Shown here piece after piece: positions 29,634 through 37,280 of a stretch of DNA of 64,000 nt. The position numbers were made by a program, and so were the translations under genes. The notes below the pieces were generated by a model. The model did not search any database and was not told the origin of the DNA. It saw only the letters and a program-made list of their open reading frames with translations. How positions within the stretch are numbered: the stretch's first letter is position 1; the number at the start of each line of letters is the position of its first letter. Source of the stretch: Brevundimonas sp. SGAir0440 (GTDB taxonomy: Bacteria; Pseudomonadota; Alphaproteobacteria; Caulobacterales; Caulobacteraceae); the NCBI RefSeq assembly GCF_005484585.1, contig NZ_CP039435.1:620001-684000 (forward strand). Reading direction: 5' to 3'.

Positions 29634-30029
29634 CTATCCCCGATGCCCGTTAAAGCGACCCGGCCGCTTTGTGATTGCGCCGTCCTGCTTGTGAGCTCGT
29701 TTCCAGCGCTCCAAAGCTTGCTCTGGCGTTTCCTGCAAAACGTCGCCCCACTCATTCCGGGCTGCTGTGGGCATTGGCTCGCCGATGACGATGCGGAAAC
29801 CACCAGAGGGCGGGAAGTCAATGGCCCCGACTGACTTGCCGGAAGCTTCGACGGCCGCGATTGCACGGCGGACATCGGCTTGGGTGAAGGATGGTTTCGA
29901 ACGGCGCGCGGCTGTTTCGCACTCCTGGTCGCGGCGAATGGCGTCCAGGTCGTGGATGGCATCGGCGCGAGCGAGGGCTCGGATTACCCTCAGAAGCGCG
30001 GGATCCAGCTTGTCGGCGTCTTCAGTCAC
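29634..30029 (-). CDS. Hypothetical protein, third gene of the RHH/HEPN operon
   Basis: 131 residues from a GTG at 30029, five bases after the HEPN-like gene. Helical N-terminus (DPALLRVIRALARADAIHDLDAIRRDQE), then SFTQADVRRAIAAVEASGKSVGAIDFPPSGGFRIVIGEP, a stretch I have seen in short phage-associated proteins but cannot name. Tight spacing suggests it is co-transcribed with the toxin-antitoxin-like pair. Confidence 0.55.
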   Translation of the reverse strand: MTEDADKLDPALLRVIRALARADAIHDLDAIRRDQECETAARRSKPSFTQADVRRAIAAVEASGKSVGAIDFPPSGGFRIVIGEPMPTAARNEWGDVLQETPEQALERWKRAHKQDGAITKRPGRFNGHRG

Positions 30030-30034
30030 GGTTT

Positions 30035-30844
30035 TCAGAACAGCGTTTTGATCGTCCGATCGACGCCTGCGATCAGGTCCTCCGCGTCTTCGGCCGTCGG
30101 CTCTGAGCCCTTGTTGTGCGTGCACCTCACGCGAAGTTCGTTGAGGTGCTGCAATCGGCGCCAGTCTGGCGTAGTGAGCACCTCTGCGTCCTTCAGCGCT
30201 TGAATGAAGTCACCGAGGGTGGGGCGGGCTTTAACCTTCACATCGTGGCTCGCCACCACCTCTTGCAGGTGACGCTCCAACACGATTCCTGCGACCACGC
30301 CGGCGGGGCGGACAAACTTATTTTTCAGCAACTCGCGGGCGCCGGCCAGTTCACTATCGAGCACGTCAGCATGAACGAGTTGGCGGATATCAAAGAGGGA
30401 GCTTTCAAATCGAGCGGCGCAGGCAGCCAATATGCGTGTCTGGCTCTCCAGATGTGGGATCGCAGCTCCGCCGTCGACATGCACCGTACCGCCTAACTTG
30501 AGGATGCTGCCCTGCATAAAGTCTTCGATTACGTAGTTCCCGTAGTCGATTTCCTTGCGGCCCTTCGGGATTTGATAGTGCCGCCGGAAATCTTCCAGTC
30601 TATCGGGCATGACCTGTTTGAGTAGTGCTGACGCCTCCGAGTACCACCTTTCATAGTTAGCCTTGAAAGGCGGAAGATTCTTGATCAGCTGCTCAGCCTC
30701 TTCAGCTCCGATCTGCTCGGTGGCTTGCTTGCGAAAATGTGTTGGCGCGTAGTCCAGCTTCATCGCGTAGACCAAAGCCTCAGCAGTGTTAGTCAGGCGT
30801 TTGAGGTCGGCCTTGTAGCGCTCAAGATTGGAGACGCTGCTCAT
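30035..30844 (-). CDS. HEPN-like protein, likely toxin partner of an RHH antitoxin
   Basis: 269 residues, mainly helical. The C-terminal segment LNELRVRCTHNKGSEPTAEDAEDLIAGVDRTIKTLF contains an RX4H motif (RVRCTH) followed by the PT-x-E-DAEDLI helix usual in HEPN ribonucleases. The polar residue that normally follows the Arg is Val here, so catalysis is uncertain. The start overlaps the stop of the 58-aa ribbon-helix-helix gene (ATGA). Known toxin-antitoxin operons often place a DNA-binding antitoxin first. The long N-terminal domain (about 200 residues) is unknown to me. Confidence 0.6.
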   Translation of the reverse strand: MSSVSNLERYKADLKRLTNTAEALVYAMKLDYAPTHFRKQATEQIGAEEAEQLIKNLPPFKANYERWYSEASALLKQVMPDRLEDFRRHYQIPKGRKEIDYGNYVIEDFMQGSILKLGGTVHVDGGAAIPHLESQTRILAACAARFESSLFDIRQLVHADVLDSELAGARELLKNKFVRPAGVVAGIVLERHLQEVVASHDVKVKARPTLGDFIQALKDAEVLTTPDWRRLQHLNELRVRCTHNKGSEPTAEDAEDLIAGVDRTIKTLF

Positions 30845-31017
30845 AGCGCCTTTTCCAAAACAGCCCGGATAGCGGCGGGGCGGCTCAACGACGTGTCGTT
30901 TGCCTTGATCCACGCATCGAGCTTGGCAAGCTGATCCGGCTGAAGCCGGACTTGGACCTGGGTGCCGGCCCCAACCGCAGGCCGACCCTTTTTCTTTTTG
31001 GTACCACTTGACGTCAT
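30841..31017 (-). CDS. Ribbon-helix-helix DNA-binding protein (58 aa), likely antitoxin
   Basis: A small gene reading MTSSGTKKKKGRPAVGAGTQ, then VQVRLQPDQLAKLDAWIKAN and DTSLSRPAAIRAVLEKAL. The strand (QVQVRL), the two helices and the SRPAAIRAVL segment fit CopG/MetJ-type RHH proteins. Its stop overlaps the start of the HEPN-like gene by 4 bp. An imperfect palindrome ATGGT / ACCAT at 31016-31034 covers the start codon and could be its own operator. Confidence 0.75.
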   Translation of the reverse strand: MTSSGTKKKKGRPAVGAGTQVQVRLQPDQLAKLDAWIKANDTSLSRPAAIRAVLEKAL

Positions 31018-31041
31018 GGTTAAGACGGTACCATAAAAGTC

Positions 31042-31075
31042 GGGCTGAGCAAGCGCGCCAACGCTTGCTCAGCCC
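31042..31075. repeat. Strong inverted repeat between RHH operon and rightward genes
   Basis: Two perfect 14-bp arms, GGGCTGAGCAAGCG and CGCTTGCTCAGCCC, around a 6-bp loop CGCCAA, lying in the divergent gap between 31017 and 31107. Being upstream of genes on both sides, it is better placed as an operator or a transcript hairpin than as a terminator. Confidence 0.7.
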
Positions 31076-31106
31076 TAACCGCAACCGATCGTCTGGAGAT
31101 CAGGTC

Positions 31107-31532
31107 ATGGCTTCACACGCCACTAGCACAGGTGCGCCCTGCGCACAGCCGGGGCTCGACGCCCGCTTCCCCTATGTGGTCGATCCCGATCACCGACCCG
31201 CTCCACCGGCTGATTTGCCGCCTGAGCTGTGGGCCTTCTTCAACGCCGCCGTTCAAACCTTTGACGCCGAACCGACCGGACATGTCCTGGGCATCGATCT
31301 GCGGACTGAAGGCTTCGACCCGAATGACTGGATCGAGCGTCTGGCCGATGCCGGTGGCGGCGTCTGGTTCAGCCTGGCCCTGTCCATGTCGCCAGAGGGC
31401 GATGTCGGTGCGGCGCTGCCGATCTGGATGGAGATCCGCGAAACGGTCGATGCCGAAGCGCGACGGGCGGCGATCACGCGCGCCATGATCCTGCGGGAAG
31501 TCCGCAAGATGTTTGCGGTGCCGGCGCAATGA
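31107..31532 (+). CDS. Hypothetical protein (141 aa)
   Basis: MASHATSTGAPCAQPGLDARF follows GGAG. The central part contains LPPELWAFFNAAVQTFDAEPTGHVLGIDLRTEGFDPNDWIERLADAGGGVWFSLALSM; no family recognised. First of a run of overlapping rightward genes (31107-37178) that ends in the replication protein. The stop overlaps the next start by 4 bp. Confidence 0.65.
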   Translation: MASHATSTGAPCAQPGLDARFPYVVDPDHRPAPPADLPPELWAFFNAAVQTFDAEPTGHVLGIDLRTEGFDPNDWIERLADAGGGVWFSLALSMSPEGDVGAALPIWMEIRETVDAEARRAAITRAMILREVRKMFAVPAQ

Positions 31533-31855
31533 GCGGGGGCGCGGACATCGTCCACCTGCCGACCGCCGCGACGAACCCGGTTCGTCAGGGCGGCGCGGTT
31601 CACGCGGTGGAGCGCGAGGGCGTGGTCGTCTTCGGACGGTTCGGTCGAGGCTCGCCGCCACACGCATCGGCAGAGCGGTCCGCCGCCATGATCATCGCCC
31701 TGGCCATGCTCGGCACGGCGGATGAGGCATGGGGACGGCGGGCGCTGGACTTCGCCAAGATCATCGCCGGGGACGTATCCAGCGAAGGCGCCGCTGAGGC
31801 CGTCGCCGTGATGGAACGAGCGCTCAGTTCGGGACTGCCCAAGGTGTCGCGATGA
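31529..31855 (+). CDS. Hypothetical protein (108 aa)
   Basis: Overlaps both neighbours by 4 bp (ATGA-type coupling). The C-terminal half is helical (SAAMIIALAMLGTADEAWGRRALDFAKIIAGD). Carries palindrome copy 6 near its start, where it encodes TNPVRQ. No family recognised. Confidence 0.65.
   Translation: MSGGADIVHLPTAATNPVRQGGAVHAVEREGVVVFGRFGRGSPPHASAERSAAMIIALAMLGTADEAWGRRALDFAKIIAGDVSSEGAAEAVAVMERALSSGLPKVSR
31572..31584. repeat. Dispersed palindrome, copy 6
   Basis: CGAACC-C-GGTTCG with flanking A and T, near the start of a 108-residue gene. Confidence 0.7.
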
Positions 31856-32367
31856 GCGTCTCGAACAGAACGCGCCGAGGCGCGGCGATCAGCCGTCGAG
31901 GCCTGATCGCCGGGGGCGCCACGGGAGCCGCTGTCGCCGTTGCCGGCAGGCCCGCGGTCGCAGAGCCGGCGGCTGACGTCGAGCTGATCGCCATCGGCCG
32001 CGCCCTGGACACGCTGCTGCCGGATCTGGAGCGGCGGCAAGTTCAGCAGCAGGCTCGGCTCGAGGTCGCGCACCAGGCGGCGAGATCTCAGGCTGCCTGG
32101 GCGACCGCAACGCCTCATGACCGCCATGACATGCTCGGCCGGTTCGAAGATCTGCACGGCGTGAACGACCCCGACGTCGAGATGGAGACGCCCAGCTTCG
32201 CGCTCGATCGATTGGCGAGGCGAAGCGAGGCGATCGCAGCGACGACCTGGGCCGGACTGAGGACGAAGGCTCGTCTGGTCGCCTATGCACACGGCCCGCT
32301 TAGCGAGGATGATTCCGAGCTGCGTTCGCTCTTGGCTGACCTGGGCGCCGTTCCGAGCCGCATCTGA
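31852..32367 (+). CDS. Hypothetical protein with Tat-like N-terminus (171 aa)
   Basis: Residues 10-35 read GAAISRRGLIAGGATGAAVAVAG: a twin arginine followed by a hydrophobic stretch and an Ala-rich cleavage region, so it may be exported by Tat or be membrane bound. The rest is helical (DVELIAIGRALDTLLPDLERRQVQQQARLEVAH). I do not know the function. Confidence 0.65.
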   Translation: MSVSNRTRRGAAISRRGLIAGGATGAAVAVAGRPAVAEPAADVELIAIGRALDTLLPDLERRQVQQQARLEVAHQAARSQAAWATATPHDRHDMLGRFEDLHGVNDPDVEMETPSFALDRLARRSEAIAATTWAGLRTKARLVAYAHGPLSEDDSELRSLLADLGAVPSRI

Positions 32368-32476
32368 ACAGTCGCACGGCATCGGACGAACTTACTTCGT
32401 CCGATGACGGTCAACCGACCGAACCGGCATGAACACCCGTGCACGTCCAAACCCCTCGACGAAACCGGAGACACTT

Positions 32477-32698
32477 ATGACAACCCATGTGCCTAAACTC
32501 CTGAATGTGACGGAGGCCTGCGAGCAGCTCGGGGTCTCGAAATCCTGGCTTGCCCAAAGCCGCCTTACGGGACGCGGACCTGCCTTCACCAAGATCGGCA
32601 CTCGCTGCCTGTACGATCCGGCCGACCTCACGGCATGGCTGGCCAGTCAACGCCGATCGTCCACGTCGCAATGCGGTCCGCAAGAGGGAGCGCGCTAA
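32477..32698 (+). CDS. Excisionase/AlpA-like helix-turn-helix protein (73 aa)
   Basis: MTTHVPKLLNVTEACEQLGVSKSWLAQSRLTGRGPAFTKIG, then CLYDPADLTAWLASQR, is the classic MerR-like HTH of AlpA and excisionase proteins. It likely binds DNA to control excision or transcription of the element. GGAG precedes the ATG. The stop overlaps the next start (TAATG). The same pairing (HTH gene then coiled-coil gene) occurs in element 2. Confidence 0.8.
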   Translation: MTTHVPKLLNVTEACEQLGVSKSWLAQSRLTGRGPAFTKIGTRCLYDPADLTAWLASQRRSSTSQCGPQEGAR

Positions 32699-33531
32699 TG
32701 AGCAAGGTGAGCAACGGATTGCCCGCCACGGCGGTGGAGGCCGAAAAGGTCGCGCTGGCTGCGAGAGCGGCGCAACAGTCGATGAGTGATCGCCGCGCCG
32801 CTGCTGCGGCGGAACTCGCGAAGGCGGAGGCCCGGCTCGCCGAACTGGCCGTCGCCGTTTCAGCCAGCGGACCGGATGCTGATTTCGAGAAGGCGGCGGA
32901 TGAAGTCAGCCGGCTCAGGACCCGGCTCGAAACCTATGACGACCAGGTGTTGCCCTCGGCAAACCGGAACGTTGAGGCGTCCGAAGCCAGGGCGGCCGAA
33001 GCGCGGCGCCACGATGCGTACATGGAGGCCAAACGACTAGCCGATGCCGCTGCGGCCGAATTGGTCGCCCAGTTTCCGACTTTGTCCGCCCTGCTGACCC
33101 GTCTACAGGCCCAGATCGCCGAGGCCGACGCGGCCGTCGAACGGGTCAACAGCGATCTTCCTCACGGCATGCCGCCCCTGCTCGAACCCGAGGGACGGGT
33201 GCGAGATCAGCAGAGCCGCGATGAGGAAGCGGTCGATGAAACGACTATCGAATGCTGGGCATTCACAACAACGGGCGTCCGGCTGACTGACGAGCAGGTG
33301 GCGCATGTGCGCGTGCACGAAGGCGGCGGCGCCTATCTTTCGACTGATGGCGCTATGCCGGCTTCCGCCAGCCGGACGGCGGTTGAGAAACGATCGTTCC
33401 GCAGGGTGGAGATCCATCCGGCGCAAGATTGGCGCAAGGGCGGTCGCCTCGGAACCATTGATCTCGGCTTCCTAACGGTGCCTACGGCCAATCAGACCCG
33501 CGTCAGATTCGAACTGCTTCCCCGCGACTGA
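32698..33531 (+). CDS. Coiled-coil phage-element protein (277 aa)
   Basis: Residues 10-165 are an Ala/Glu/Arg-rich coiled coil (AAAAELAKAEARLAELAVAVSASG). The C-terminal 90 residues are beta-like (TIECWAFTTTGVRLTDEQVAHVRVHEGGGAYL). A protein of the same size and layout, with a Pro-rich joint after the coil, lies at 46141-46977 in element 2, also next to an HTH gene. The role is unknown, possibly in replication or DNA handling. Confidence 0.7.
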   Translation: MSKVSNGLPATAVEAEKVALAARAAQQSMSDRRAAAAAELAKAEARLAELAVAVSASGPDADFEKAADEVSRLRTRLETYDDQVLPSANRNVEASEARAAEARRHDAYMEAKRLADAAAAELVAQFPTLSALLTRLQAQIAEADAAVERVNSDLPHGMPPLLEPEGRVRDQQSRDEEAVDETTIECWAFTTTGVRLTDEQVAHVRVHEGGGAYLSTDGAMPASASRTAVEKRSFRRVEIHPAQDWRKGGRLGTIDLGFLTVPTANQTRVRFELLPRD

Positions 33532-33532
33532 G

Positions 33533-33781
33533 ATGAGCCGGACGTTGCTTAGCGAAACGGCAGTCGAGATGTGGGCGTTCGTCGATGACGGACGCCCCGT
33601 CAACACGGCCGTCGGCGGAACCATTCACGCGCCGGCTGGGGAATGCGCGGTCTTTCGCCCATCGAGGCGAAGGCCCGGCGTTGAGCGTGTCGTGGAGATA
33701 CGATCGTTCGTGCGCCGGTTTTACGCAGAGCGCCGGCTCAATGGCTCGATCGCTCACTGGTCGAGGGTCGATCCGACATGA
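33533..33781 (+). CDS. Hypothetical protein (82 aa)
   Basis: MSRTLLSETAVEMWAFVDDGRPVNTAVGG and RVVEIRSFVRRFYAERRLNGSIAHW resemble, in a shortened form, the C-terminal beta domain of the upstream coiled-coil protein (TIECWAFTTTGVRL and EKRSFRRVEI), so it may be a duplicated domain. It begins one base after that gene's stop. Confidence 0.6.
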   Translation: MSRTLLSETAVEMWAFVDDGRPVNTAVGGTIHAPAGECAVFRPSRRRPGVERVVEIRSFVRRFYAERRLNGSIAHWSRVDPT

Positions 33782-34095
33782 GCGAGCGAGCAACAGGGCG
33801 CGTCGATTTCAGTCGCGTCAACGGCGTGGCCCTTCGCAACATCGACGCCGTCGTCCGAGGGCTTCTCCCGGACGGGCGGCGCGAGGCCAGCGAATGGGTC
33901 GCGCGGAATCCCAACCGATCCGACAAGCACCTCGGCAGCTTCAAGGTGAGCCTGGTCACTGGGAAGTGGGGGGATTTTTCTTCAGGCGATCGTGGCGGCG
34001 ATCTCGTCAGCCTAGCCGCCTTCGTCACCCGTATGTCGCAGCGCGACGCCTGTATCCGCCTGGCTGAGAGCCTGGGCGTCCATCCTTACGAATGA
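33778..34095 (+). CDS. Primase N-terminal-like protein (105 aa)
   Basis: NPNRSDKHLGSFKVSLVTGKWGDFSSGDRGGDLVSLAAFVTRMSQRDACIRLAESLGV matches the pattern of the CHC2-type primase N-terminal domain (substrate-like strand, W-x-DF-SG-x-G-GD-l-s-l), but the zinc-binding Cys/His residues are missing. Such proteins often sit in front of a phage Toprim/helicase gene, as here, two genes upstream of the DUF927 protein. Overlaps the next gene by 4 bp. Confidence 0.7.
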   Translation: MSERATGRVDFSRVNGVALRNIDAVVRGLLPDGRREASEWVARNPNRSDKHLGSFKVSLVTGKWGDFSSGDRGGDLVSLAAFVTRMSQRDACIRLAESLGVHPYE

Positions 34096-34400
34096 GCATC
34101 ATGACATCCAAAGAGAGCTTTTCGCCGGCACAATGCCGCGCCGGTCGCGGCCTGCTCGATTGGAGCGCCGACGACTTGGCGCGGCGGGCAGGCTTGGAAT
34201 GCGAGGCCGTCGAACTTTTCGAGCGGGGCGAGGGAGATCTATCGGTTCGAGACCGCCAAGCGATCGGTCGAGCATTCGGCGGGGCCGGCGTGATCGCGAA
34301 GGCAGAAGGGTCTGGAGGCGAAGGGGTGCGGTTTAGCCGGCCTGCTCGCCTTCCGCCCTCACACGGTGACGAACCCGGTTCGCGAGGGCACGAGGCGTGA
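34092..34400 (+). CDS. XRE-family helix-turn-helix protein (102 aa)
   Basis: FSPAQCRAGRGLLDWSADDLARRAGLECEAVELFERGEGDLS is a Cro/CI-type HTH with the usual AR-ALLGWS-x-x-DLA start. The C-terminal part is short and unstructured. It overlaps the replication gene downstream by 4 bp and may control the operon. Carries palindrome copy 7 close to its stop. Confidence 0.75.
   Translation: MSIMTSKESFSPAQCRAGRGLLDWSADDLARRAGLECEAVELFERGEGDLSVRDRQAIGRAFGGAGVIAKAEGSGGEGVRFSRPARLPPSHGDEPGSRGHEA
34370..34382. repeat. Dispersed palindrome, copy 7
   Basis: CGAACC-C-GGTTCG just upstream of the DUF927 replication gene. Confidence 0.7.
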
Positions 34401-36907
34401 CCGATGACGCCTTCGCCCGGATATCAGCTGAGGCCGCAAACGCGCCCGTCACCGCTCGCAAATCATCCGACAAGGGTGAGCTGGTAGCACCCGCGCCAGC
34501 AGACGCGCCCTCGCTGCCGAGCACTTGGCGAGGCGTAGGCGCTCCGTCGGCCTGCTGGACCTATAGGGACGCGGACGGACGCATTCTCCGTCACGTCCTC
34601 CGTTTCGATACGGCCGAGGGCAAGGATATTCGCCCCGTCACGCTGTGGCGTGGAACAGACGGTCGCTTGAAATGGATGTTCGGTGCTGGAGGCGACGGGC
34701 GTCCGCTGTACGGATTGGACCGGCTAGCTGCGCGACCGAATGCAGGCGTTCTGTTGGTGGAAGGAGAGAAAACCGCCGACGGCGCGCAGCAGCGTTTCCC
34801 CGACCTCGTTGCGGTGACCTGGCCCGGCGGAAGCAATGCGATTGCAAAGACCGACCTTAGTCCGCTGGCCAGCCGGACGATCGCCATATGGCCGGACGCA
34901 GACGAACCAGGCCGGAAGGCAGCGGAAACGCTTCGCCGGGCGACGGTTCAGTTGGGTGCCACGGCATCAGTCGTGCGCCTTCCTGAAGATCTGCCGAAGG
35001 GTTGGGATCTGGCGGACGAATGGCCGGCGCACTTGGGAACACTGCGATCACGGGCCCTGATCGATGCGGCGTTGAGCGCCGGTAAAACGGAGACGGTTGC
35101 TCCACGCGGGTTCAGGTCCGACTCGGGCGGATGGTGGTGGGCGCCGGAGACCGGTGGCAAGGACGGCGACGCTCCGCCTCCGCCTCTATGGCTTTGCGGT
35201 CCCTTTCAGCTCGCCGCCATGGCGAGAGACGAGGACGGCCTGGACTGGTCGCTGGTCCTCGACTTCCGCGACATGGACGGCCGCATAAAGCGCGAGATTA
35301 TCGGCCGAGCCGAACTGGCGGGCGACGCCGTCGATGTGAGACGCCGCTTGATGGGGGCGGGGTTGCCCATCGCGACAGGAAGGAATGCCAGGGAGCGGTT
35401 GCAGTCGCTTCTGGGCATGATGGTGACATCGGAGCGAGCACGCCTGGTGTCATCCTCGGGGTGGAAGCACGGCATCTACGTGATGCCGCATAGGTCCATC
35501 GGCGCGGCGTCGTCGACCGAAAGCGTGATTTTCAGAGGGCGCGCAGGCGGGACGTATCACAGCGACGCCGGGGAATATGACGAGTGGCGGCGGCTGGTCG
35601 CAGCCCCGATGGCGGGAAATGCGGTGGGCGTGTTCGCCATGTCAGCGGCATTTGCGGGGCCGCTGATGCGTGACCTCGGCGCTGAAGGAGGAGGCTTCCA
35701 CTTGAGGGGTGGATCGTCGACTGCGAAGACGACGGTGCTGACGGCGGCCGGCAGCGTGTGCGGTGGGGGCGGGCCGATCGGCTTTCTGCAAACCTGGCGA
35801 AACACCGACAATGCTCTGGAGGCTGTGGCCCTCGCCCATAACGACGGCCTGCTCGCTCTGGACGAACTGCGAGCGCTCTCGCCCGAGGCGGCCGGCGCTG
35901 CCGCCTATGCGTTGGCGACCGGAGCGACGAAGGGACGGTTGAGCGCCAGCGCCGAGCTGCGGACGCGGCCGTCGTGGCGGGTGATGATCTTGTCCACCGG
36001 GGAGCTGTCGCTGTCGGATCTGATCCGGCTGACCCGGTCGAAGGACAAGGCCTATGCAGGTCAGGAGCTGCGTCTGATCGATGTAGGCGTCGATATGGAG
36101 GTCGTCGGCCCTGGCGGGAAGTCGATGGGCGCCTGGCACACCATCCACGGCGCCGAGACGCCTGCGGCGTTCTCCGACGCCATCAAGGCCGCCAGCGGCA
36201 AACACTATGGTCATGCACTGCCGCTGTTCATCGAACGATACATCGGACAGCGCACCGAAATGCGGGAGGCGGCCGCTGCACTTCAGACGGCGTTTCTCGC
36301 GCAGGTGCTGGTCGAGGGGGACCACGGGCAGGCGCGCCGGGGTGCTCAGAGATTCGCCCTGGTCGCCGCCGCCGGCGAGCTGGCCGCCGCGCTGGACGTC
36401 GTGCCTTGGTCGCGCGGCGAGGCGACACGAGCCTGTGCGATCTTGTTCAAGCGCTGGGCGGCGGCCTTTGGTCGAGAATCTATCCGTGAAGATCGTGAGG
36501 CCCTGATCCGGGTGCGTGCCTTCATCGAGCGGTATGAGGGCTCTCGGTTCCGCTGGTTGAAAGACGATGTCAGCGACGCGGAAAGCTATGCGGTGGAGGC
36601 TGCTGAGCGTGACGGCAAGCTTCGAGAAGGGGAGGCCCGATCCCTCGACGTTGCAGGGTACAAGGGCACTCGCGAAGGCATTGGCCTCATCTATCACTTC
36701 AATCCGGAGTTCGTCCGCAGCGAGCTTTTTGCCGGGATGGATGCGTCAGCAGCACTGAAGGCAATCAAGGATGCAGGCTTCCTGATCAGCAACGGCGAGG
36801 GAGGCCGGCTGACGAACAAGGTGTCTGTGCCTGGTGTTGGGAAGCGCAACTTTTACTCGATCGCCAGCGGCATCATGGAGGCTGACCTGCATGGCGACGG
36901 CAGCTGA
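34397..36907 (+). CDS. Toprim/DUF927 phage replication protein
   Basis: 836 residues. The N-terminal third has a Toprim-like domain (PNAGVLLVEGEKTADGAQ, with Glu, and RTIAIWPDADEPGRKAAE, with the DxD). The central and C-terminal part is a DUF927 superfamily-3-like helicase: HGIYVMP, GGFHLRGGSSTAKTTVLTAAGSVCG (Walker A-like) and DGLLALDELRALSPEAAGAAAYALATGATKGRL (Walker B-like). Together they suggest a combined primase-helicase that replicates the excised element. It overlaps the upstream regulator by 4 bp. Confidence 0.88.
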   Translation: MTDDAFARISAEAANAPVTARKSSDKGELVAPAPADAPSLPSTWRGVGAPSACWTYRDADGRILRHVLRFDTAEGKDIRPVTLWRGTDGRLKWMFGAGGDGRPLYGLDRLAARPNAGVLLVEGEKTADGAQQRFPDLVAVTWPGGSNAIAKTDLSPLASRTIAIWPDADEPGRKAAETLRRATVQLGATASVVRLPEDLPKGWDLADEWPAHLGTLRSRALIDAALSAGKTETVAPRGFRSDSGGWWWAPETGGKDGDAPPPPLWLCGPFQLAAMARDEDGLDWSLVLDFRDMDGRIKREIIGRAELAGDAVDVRRRLMGAGLPIATGRNARERLQSLLGMMVTSERARLVSSSGWKHGIYVMPHRSIGAASSTESVIFRGRAGGTYHSDAGEYDEWRRLVAAPMAGNAVGVFAMSAAFAGPLMRDLGAEGGGFHLRGGSSTAKTTVLTAAGSVCGGGGPIGFLQTWRNTDNALEAVALAHNDGLLALDELRALSPEAAGAAAYALATGATKGRLSASAELRTRPSWRVMILSTGELSLSDLIRLTRSKDKAYAGQELRLIDVGVDMEVVGPGGKSMGAWHTIHGAETPAAFSDAIKAASGKHYGHALPLFIERYIGQRTEMREAAAALQTAFLAQVLVEGDHGQARRGAQRFALVAAAGELAAALDVVPWSRGEATRACAILFKRWAAAFGRESIREDREALIRVRAFIERYEGSRFRWLKDDVSDAESYAVEAAERDGKLREGEARSLDVAGYKGTREGIGLIYHFNPEFVRSELFAGMDASAALKAIKDAGFLISNGEGGRLTNKVSVPGVGKRNFYSIASGIMEADLHGDGS

Positions 36908-37178
36908 AGCTGCCCTTGATCGCCTGTGGCAGCAGTTCAGGGCGGCTGATGTTTGCTGTCCTGTTCGAGATCCGCCAGGCAACGCGGATCTCGACATCTG
37001 CTATGTTTGGGCTGAGCGTGTTGCGATCATTACGTCGGAAGGCCGTCTGTCCCTGACAGACGCTGAGACCGCCGCGACTTTGCAGGTTGGGGTGCGACCT
37101 GACGCTGCGTCGATGGCGGCTCTGGCAGCGTCGCTGCGGTTCCCGCTTTTCCCAGAGGGAACTGACGTGCGGAAATAA
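36891..37178 (+). CDS. Hypothetical protein (95 aa)
   Basis: MATAAEAALDRLWQQFRAADVCCPVRDPPGNADLDICYVWAERV begins inside the end of the replication gene in another frame. The C-terminal part DAETAATLQVGVRPDAASMAALAASLRFPLFPEG looks folded. No family recognised. GGGAAC and GTTCCC motifs follow it at 37155-37250, mirroring those at the left end. Confidence 0.55.
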   Translation: MATAAEAALDRLWQQFRAADVCCPVRDPPGNADLDICYVWAERVAIITSEGRLSLTDAETAATLQVGVRPDAASMAALAASLRFPLFPEGTDVRK

Positions 37179-37280
37179 TGGGAACTGATATTGTGCCTGT
37201 AAAGCAATATCTTAGGCCGTAGGTTCCCGCGTTCCCGCAGTTCCCCGCGTTTTAATAGAGCCAGCCGCAAAATGTCGGTC

